A stretch of 36,766 bases of DNA from Hoeflea sp. (GTDB lineage Bacteria; Pseudomonadota; Alphaproteobacteria; Rhizobiales; Rhizobiaceae), in NCBI RefSeq assembly GCF_014359905.1, contig NZ_JACIYP010000050.1, positions 1 through 36,766 of the forward strand, read 5' to 3'. Each line of letters opens with the position of its first letter. Positions within the stretch are counted from its first letter, which is position 1. Made by a program: the position numbers and the translations under genes. Positions 31,907 through 36,766 of the stretch are shown here, in pieces. A model generated the notes under the pieces. The model was not told the DNA's origin. It saw nothing but the letters and a program-made list of their open reading frames with translations, and did no database searches.

Positions 31907-32799
31907 TGGCCAAGCCTACAACCCAGGACGGTTATAGTGCTGCCGTTACAGAAAGCTGCGAGCGAGTTCTAGTTACGCTGCTGCACGGCTTGGGACCATG
32001 GAAAAGGTCCGTCTATCTCGTCGGTGGGCTCGTTCCCCGCTACCTGATCCCGGACCGCCCGCCCGCCGCGCCCGCGCACGCCGGTACCGGCGATGTCGAT
32101 ATTGTCGTTGCGCTGGAGATGCTAGCCGAGACTGAAGCCTACCATACTGTCGAAGAGAACCTGAAAAAGATGGGGTTCGAGCGCGGTGAGAACGATGCAG
32201 GCCAGAAGGTTTCCTGGCGGTGGAAGGCTCGGATTGACGAGGACACAATCGTTATTCTTGAACTGCTGGCGGACAATCCCGAGGTGGCGGGTGGCAGGGT
32301 AAAACCACTGCCCACGGAGGGGCGGATATCGGCCCTGAACATCCCGCACGCTTCCATGGTGTTCGACCATCATCTCACCCAAGAGATTACCGCAGCCCTT
32401 CTCGGTGATGGTGGCATGGCAACCGAAACAATCCGCTTCGCGGATCTGGTGAGCTTCACGTGCCTGAAGGCGCTGGCGCTGGACGATCGGGGTGAACGCA
32501 AGGATGCACACGATCTTGTTTACTGCATCGAGCACTGGCCTGGCGGCCCCGAGGCTGTCGCGGCGCTTTTCCGCGAAGCGCGCAAAGGTAAGCATGCCGC
32601 CGTCATTGACCGCGCGCTCGGCATCCTACGCACACGCTTCACGGACGACAAAAAGACGGAAGGTTATCTCAAGGATGGTCCGGTCGCCGTCGCGCTGTTC
32701 GAGCCTGGCGGGTTTTCAGATGCAGACCGTGAGGTACGGCTATTGCGGCAGAGAAACGTCAGTGAACTGGTCACTGAGGTTCTCGCGCATGTCGTGTAG
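31906..32799 (+). CDS. AbiEii-like nucleotidyltransferase (toxin partner)
   Basis: This 297-residue protein has the minimal nucleotidyltransferase core: VYLVGGLVPRYLIPD and GTGDVDIVVAL with the DxD metal pair near residue 66, IVILELLADNP as the third strand, and FTCLKALALDDRGERKDAHD in the helical part. AbiEii/AbiGii-type enzymes inactivate host targets (tRNA 3' ends in studied cases) during phage infection or imbalance with AbiEi. It is translationally coupled to the AbiEi-like gene. The first motif is GG rather than the usual GS, as in other AbiEii/AbiGii members. Confidence 0.8.
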   Translation: MAKPTTQDGYSAAVTESCERVLVTLLHGLGPWKRSVYLVGGLVPRYLIPDRPPAAPAHAGTGDVDIVVALEMLAETEAYHTVEENLKKMGFERGENDAGQKVSWRWKARIDEDTIVILELLADNPEVAGGRVKPLPTEGRISALNIPHASMVFDHHLTQEITAALLGDGGMATETIRFADLVSFTCLKALALDDRGERKDAHDLVYCIEHWPGGPEAVAALFREARKGKHAAVIDRALGILRTRFTDDKKTEGYLKDGPVAVALFEPGGFSDADREVRLLRQRNVSELVTEVLAHVV

Positions 32800-32889
32800 A
32801 TGAACGATGGCACAGCTAGATAACCATGACAGACGCACAAAATGGCAACTTCAGCAGGCGTCTCTACCGAGACTATGGTGGCGCTGCTC

Positions 32890-35712
32890 ATGAGCTTCGC
32901 TTCTTGGAAAAAATGTGATTTCCAGATACATACGCCCCGCGATCCGAACTGGACGGGCGCGCGGCCCGTCGGCCTCGGTGAATCCATTACGACGACAGGC
33001 GCAAAGGCGACCACGCAGGACGTTGACGTGGCGCGAGCGCAATGGGCGAAGGAGTTCGTGGACCAGTGCGTCGCGAAAGGATTGCAGGCGGTCGCGTTGA
33101 CGGATCATCACGAGATGATCATGGTCCCTTACGTTCAGAAAGAGATCGAACAGCGCCGCAACGCCGATCCGGACTTCGACCTCTGGCTCTTTCCCGGGAT
33201 GGAGCTGACGGCGAGCGGCGGCAAGCAGTGCCTCATCATCTTCGATGCCGATCTGTCCGAGGACTGGCGCAAGCAGGCGCAAGGGAAGCTCGGGGTCGCG
33301 TTTGCGGCTCTTGAGGAGAAGGGTGCCGTGGCCCCCAAGGTGACGCAGCTCGCCTGCGCCTATCCCGAGATCGCTAGGCTGCTCGACGAGGTTGAGCACC
33401 TGCGCGGCCGCTACATCGTCCTGCCGAATGTTTCGCAAGGGAACAGTCACACTGTCTTGACAGACGGCAGCCACGGCGATTTTCGCCGAATGCCGTATGT
33501 CGGCGGCTATCTTGATCGCGGCCAGACCATCAGTACGCTCGGCGCCAAGAACCGCACGCGGCTTTCCGGTACTGACAAGACGTGGTCAACCAGAGAGATT
33601 TACCCTCTCCCGACCTCGGACAGCCGGTCAGCCGACTACGGCGCGCTCGGTACGAATGACACTTGGATCAAGCTGGCCGAGCCAACGGCGGAAGCGATCA
33701 GGCAGGCCTTTCTGGGGCATCGGTCCCGCATACGGATTGAGCCGCCCGCGATACCCTCGCTGGTCGCCGCCACCATTGAGGTAGAAGGCTCCACGATCCT
33801 GCAACCGACCTCGATCGCGCTCAGTCCGGAATTCAACGCCGTCATCGGCGGGCGCGGTAGCGGCAAGAGCTCGTTCCTCGAATACCTCGCATTTGGTCTA
33901 GGCCGAAGCTGCTACGACGCGCCACGCGAGCACTACTCTGGCACGCACCGCATGCACGATCTTATCAACGATACGCTCGTCTCCAAGGGCGGGCAGGTGT
34001 CGCTGACCGTGATTCAGGATAATGCGCCTTTCAAAATTGTCCGTGGGCCGGCCACCACCTACCAGCCTCGGATCACCTATCCAAACGGTTCGACCCAGAC
34101 GATCACGGTCAAGGAGCTGCGCGCGCTGTTTCCCGCCGTCGTGTATAGCCAGGGCGAGCTCGCCGAGATTGGCAAGCAGGCGGGCCAGAAAACCCGACTC
34201 TCCGATTTGCTCCAGTTCGTCAATCCGGATTTCAAGAAGGAGGATGACCGGCTGGCCGCCGATATCGAAGCCGCAAAGGGAAAGGTCAAGGCGGCGATCC
34301 AAGCTGTTGCCAAGCATTGGCTGGAGCAGTCGAAACTCCGCAACCTAACGACGACGAGGGACTCGCTTCGTCAGCGCGTCGAGGCTCTTGAGAAGACGTT
34401 GCCGACCCTGTCACCGGACGATCAGGCCAAGGTGGATCACTTCGACAAGGCGAACGACTTTGAGTCGAAGCGCTTTCAGGCATCAAATCATGCCGACCAG
34501 ATTCTGCAGGAGCTAGAGGTGAGCGCCGCCGAACTTGTCAACGAGCGCGATCTTTCAACGGACCTCAAAGGAGAGGTGGAAGCCGTTCAGCAAAGCTATC
34601 GCGACCTGTTCAAGACTTTCGGCACCGGCATAAAGCAGCTGCGAGGTGACCTTGCCAAGAGGCGCACCGTCCTGACCGGTGCCGAAACCGCTTGGGCCAC
34701 GAAGTTACAGCAGGCGCGGACCGCCCGGGATGCCGTGCTGGAAAAGCTCGGCGCCCACAAGACGGTCACCGCGCAGATCATCAAGCTCCGCGAGGAAATC
34801 ACCGAGCTCACCAACCAGATCGGCGATCTCGAAGCGAGGCTCAAGGCCGAAGGTGATCCCACTGCCGCCTTGACCAAGGTTCTTGCCGGTCTCAGGACTG
34901 TCAACGATCAGCGGGCAGAACGCACCCAGGCTTGGGCGAAAGAGATCGAAAAGCTGTCGAGCGGCAAGATCAAAGCCATCGTTGCCGCCGCCGGCGATAC
35001 TTCGGAGATCAGAGAGGCGATCGACGCGGTTGCCGCCAAGACGGGGTCTCAGGAGGCGACGCGCATCGACCGGCTTGAAGACGCTCTTGCCAAAGATTCA
35101 GCCGCGGATATGGTGGACCGGCTGCGTACAGACTGTCTTTCGCTGCTGTACTGGCGCCAGATGGGAGCGGCTAGCAGCGAGGAGCAGCCGAAGTGCCCCG
35201 ACCTCATGAAGATACTCGGCGATACCGAGCGTATTCGATCAGCGCTGACCGAACGCATGGACACGTCGCGAGTTGAAGCCATCGCGACTGCGGTAGCCAA
35301 ACCTGAAATCACCTTGTCCTATTGCGACGGTGCCCGCGAGATTTCCTTTGAGAAGGCATCCGAGGGCCAGCGCGCCGCCGCACTACTGTTCATGCTGCTG
35401 GAACAGCCGGGTGGCCCGCTGATTATCGACCAGCCCGAAGGCGATCTCGATAACAAGATAATCGCCGACCTTACAGACAAGCTTCATACCGCCAAGCAGA
35501 ACCGCCAGCTCATCTTCGCGAGCCACAACGCGAATATCGTCGTGAACGGCTCTTCCGAACTGGTTGGATATCTCGACGTCAAGGATAGCGGCGAGCGTCA
35601 ATTCGAGTGCGCCGGCGCGATCGACAAGCCGGAAATCTGCAAGGTGATTACCTCGACGATGGAGGGCGGCGAAAAGGCCTTCAGGGACCGTCAGGACAAG
35701 TACGGTTACTAG
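32890..35712 (+). CDS. PHP domain plus SMC-like ATPase (TrlF family), defence candidate
   Basis: This 940-residue protein starts with a PHP phosphoesterase domain: KKCDFQIHTPRD (Asp10, His14), ALTDHHEMI (Asp72, His73, His74) and FPGMELTASGG. An ABC/SMC-type ATPase follows: Walker A IGGRGSGKSSFLEYLAFG (about 320), a Q-loop region VVYSQGELAEIG, two long coiled-coil arms (about 440-740), the signature EKASEGQRAAALLFMLL and Walker B/D-loop PLIIDQPEGDLDN, then FASHNANIVV. NCBI names such proteins TrlF. PHP-SMC proteins occur in defence islands. The start is uncertain: ATG 32842 and 32875 are alternatives; 32890 places the PHP motif at the usual distance. It lies 90 bases after the AbiEii-like gene. 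Confidence 0.82.
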   Translation: MSFASWKKCDFQIHTPRDPNWTGARPVGLGESITTTGAKATTQDVDVARAQWAKEFVDQCVAKGLQAVALTDHHEMIMVPYVQKEIEQRRNADPDFDLWLFPGMELTASGGKQCLIIFDADLSEDWRKQAQGKLGVAFAALEEKGAVAPKVTQLACAYPEIARLLDEVEHLRGRYIVLPNVSQGNSHTVLTDGSHGDFRRMPYVGGYLDRGQTISTLGAKNRTRLSGTDKTWSTREIYPLPTSDSRSADYGALGTNDTWIKLAEPTAEAIRQAFLGHRSRIRIEPPAIPSLVAATIEVEGSTILQPTSIALSPEFNAVIGGRGSGKSSFLEYLAFGLGRSCYDAPREHYSGTHRMHDLINDTLVSKGGQVSLTVIQDNAPFKIVRGPATTYQPRITYPNGSTQTITVKELRALFPAVVYSQGELAEIGKQAGQKTRLSDLLQFVNPDFKKEDDRLAADIEAAKGKVKAAIQAVAKHWLEQSKLRNLTTTRDSLRQRVEALEKTLPTLSPDDQAKVDHFDKANDFESKRFQASNHADQILQELEVSAAELVNERDLSTDLKGEVEAVQQSYRDLFKTFGTGIKQLRGDLAKRRTVLTGAETAWATKLQQARTARDAVLEKLGAHKTVTAQIIKLREEITELTNQIGDLEARLKAEGDPTAALTKVLAGLRTVNDQRAERTQAWAKEIEKLSSGKIKAIVAAAGDTSEIREAIDAVAAKTGSQEATRIDRLEDALAKDSAADMVDRLRTDCLSLLYWRQMGAASSEEQPKCPDLMKILGDTERIRSALTERMDTSRVEAIATAVAKPEITLSYCDGAREISFEKASEGQRAAALLFMLLEQPGGPLIIDQPEGDLDNKIIADLTDKLHTAKQNRQLIFASHNANIVVNGSSELVGYLDVKDSGERQFECAGAIDKPEICKVITSTMEGGEKAFRDRQDKYGY

Positions 35713-35987
35713 TCTGCATCCTGTTTGGCGCGCTTAGCCAGGTCTGCGCAGTCCGATCAGAGCGTTGAGCTGAGAAATATGGTCGCCGGGCGACTCCCCC
35801 AAGCCGCCGGGAGACATCAGGCCTTTCGCGCTGCGCTGTGCCGGTTGATCGCCAGCCTGCCGCTCTCGGGTTGCCTCGGCTGAGTCGGCTTAAACCTGTG
35901 GATAGAAAGTGAAACTTCCCATATTCGACTTGACCACAAATGAAGCAGGTGGAACAAATCGTGAAACCATGAAGCGAGGCCGAGTCG
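35713..35987. other. Non-coding spacer before second CD-NTase gene
   Basis: These 275 bases have no credible ORF. A TTGACC at 35930-35935 is a possible -35 element for the next gene, but the matching -10 (around 35953, AACAAA) is poor. No terminator-like stem with a T-run is seen after the PHP-SMC gene. Confidence 0.4.
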
Positions 35988-36766
35988 ATGGCAAATGGAA
36001 TTCAAGTAACGCAGGCCGCAGAAAGCTACCTGGAAGCGCTGGCCGATGATCTTGGAGTGAGCGAGGCCAGATATCGGGAAGCCAATGACAGCTACAACGC
36101 TCTTGGCGAATGGTTTCACCGGGAAAAGTCGACGATCCGGCAATACAAGCCGCAGGTTTATGTGCAGGGTTCTTTCCGGCTCGGAACGGCAATTCGTCCC
36201 ATCGACGACCGCGAAGATTACGACGTTGACTCGATATGCGAATTTCGTGGGCTGACGACTGCTGATTTGACCCAGAAACAACTGAAGGAGCTGCTTGGCG
36301 CTGAAATCCACTCCTATCATCGCGCTCAGTCTATGACAAAGCCGGTGCGTGAGGGCCGCCGCTGTTGGGTGCTGAATTATGCCGACGGCGCTCAATTTCA
36401 TATGGATATTGTTCCGGCGCTCCCTGATGCCAATCGCCAAAGACTGTTGCTGGAGACGAGTGGGTTTGACGCCCGTTGGACGCAGACGGCCATCGCAATT
36501 ACGGACAACGAACGCGCTGACTACGCAATGATGACTGCCGAGTGGCAGCGTTCGAATCCTAAGGGTTACAGCGGATGGTTCGTTCAGCGCATGGGTGAAA
36601 TATTTGAAACCCGTCGCCGGGCGCTCGCTGAATCTGTGCGTGCCAGTGTTGAAGACATACCTATCTATCGGGTTCAGACACCCTTGCAATCGGCCATAAT
36701 GATTTTGAAGCGCCACCGTGATTGGCGCTTTGCCGGCAATAGCGAAATCAAGCCTATATCGGTAGA
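35988..36766 (+). CDS. Second CD-NTase (CBASS-type nucleotidyltransferase), 3' end outside window
   Basis: The frame is open from ATG 35988 to the window end (259 residues visible). It shows the CD-NTase active site: Gly61-Ser62 in VYVQGSFRLGTAIRPI, Asp79 and Asp81 in YDVDSICEF, and Asp140 in FHMDIVPALP. A helical start (QAAESYLEALADDLGVSEAR) and a later OAS-like helical part (TPLQSAIMILKRHRDW) fit the family. Its motif surroundings differ clearly from the CD-NTase at 14638, so it belongs to another clade and product class. Effector and accessory genes should follow beyond the right edge. Confidence 0.85.
   Translation, partial: MANGIQVTQAAESYLEALADDLGVSEARYREANDSYNALGEWFHREKSTIRQYKPQVYVQGSFRLGTAIRPIDDREDYDVDSICEFRGLTTADLTQKQLKELLGAEIHSYHRAQSMTKPVREGRRCWVLNYADGAQFHMDIVPALPDANRQRLLLETSGFDARWTQTAIAITDNERADYAMMTAEWQRSNPKGYSGWFVQRMGEIFETRRRALAESVRASVEDIPIYRVQTPLQSAIMILKRHRDWRFAGNSEIKPISV

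Noticed and set aside
32826..32918. 30-residue ORF (MTDAQNGNF...) overlapping the start of the PHP-SMC gene
   Set aside because: It looks protein-like but has no ribosome-binding site and overlaps the larger gene; it may be a leader or remnant, but there is too little to support a feature.
35817..36716. 299-residue minus-strand open frame at the right edge
   Set aside because: It is antisense to the partial CD-NTase, whose active-site motifs are clear on the plus strand.
1..36766. CRISPR array, tRNA, rRNA, insertion sequence or integrase
   Set aside because: I found no regularly spaced repeats, no cloverleaf-like sequence, and no transposase or integrase motif in either strand; attachment sites are presumably outside the window.

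Overview
The window is GC-rich and most likely comes from an alphaproteobacterium (Rhizobiales, Sphingomonadales or Parvibaculum-like). I infer this from the gene set (DUF2285, DUF736, DUF2274, DUF3363 relaxase, trb order), not from any housekeeping marker. It is the conjugation core and cargo of an integrative conjugative element with the trbBCDEJLFGI order of Tn4371-like elements. No integrase, attachment site, tRNA, rRNA or CRISPR array is visible, so both ends of the element lie outside.

Layout. 1-1250: control genes (two DUF2285 proteins, two small XRE regulators with operator-like inverted repeats). 1285-5811: establishment genes (ArdC antirestriction, two small conserved proteins, a ParB-like protein, DUF736), including two very long nested inverted repeats, one before ardC and one before DUF736. 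5993-9776: excisionase-like HTH protein, TraF protease, lytic transglycosylase, repeat-rich candidate oriT region and relaxase. 9777-18483: a cargo block between relaxase and traG. 18484-30555: traG, CopG-like gene, trbB-C-D-E-J-L-F-G-I, DUF2274 and a second DUF736. 30556-36766: a second cargo block running off the right edge.

Cargo 1 is an anti-phage island. It holds a complete type III CBASS: TRIP13-like ATPase, two HORMA-type proteins, a CD-NTase and the NucC endonuclease with its active-site residues intact. Divergent from it is a three-gene operon of an XRE repressor, an ImmA/IrrE metallopeptidase and an exonuclease I (SbcB-like). The first two match the CapH/CapP DNA-damage switch known from other CBASS loci; the ssDNA exonuclease in the same operon is unusual and is the most interesting feature here. 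A perfect 30-bp palindrome lies between the two transcription units. A DUF2235 hydrolase follows nucC.

Cargo 2 begins at an AT-rich junction. It carries an AbiE-like pair whose first protein has a PD-(D/E)xK-like N-terminus, a large PHP plus SMC-like ATPase (TrlF-like), and the start of a second, unrelated CD-NTase gene cut by the window end. The element therefore appears to carry at least two cyclic-oligonucleotide systems plus one or two further defence modules at two insertion hot spots of a conjugative backbone.
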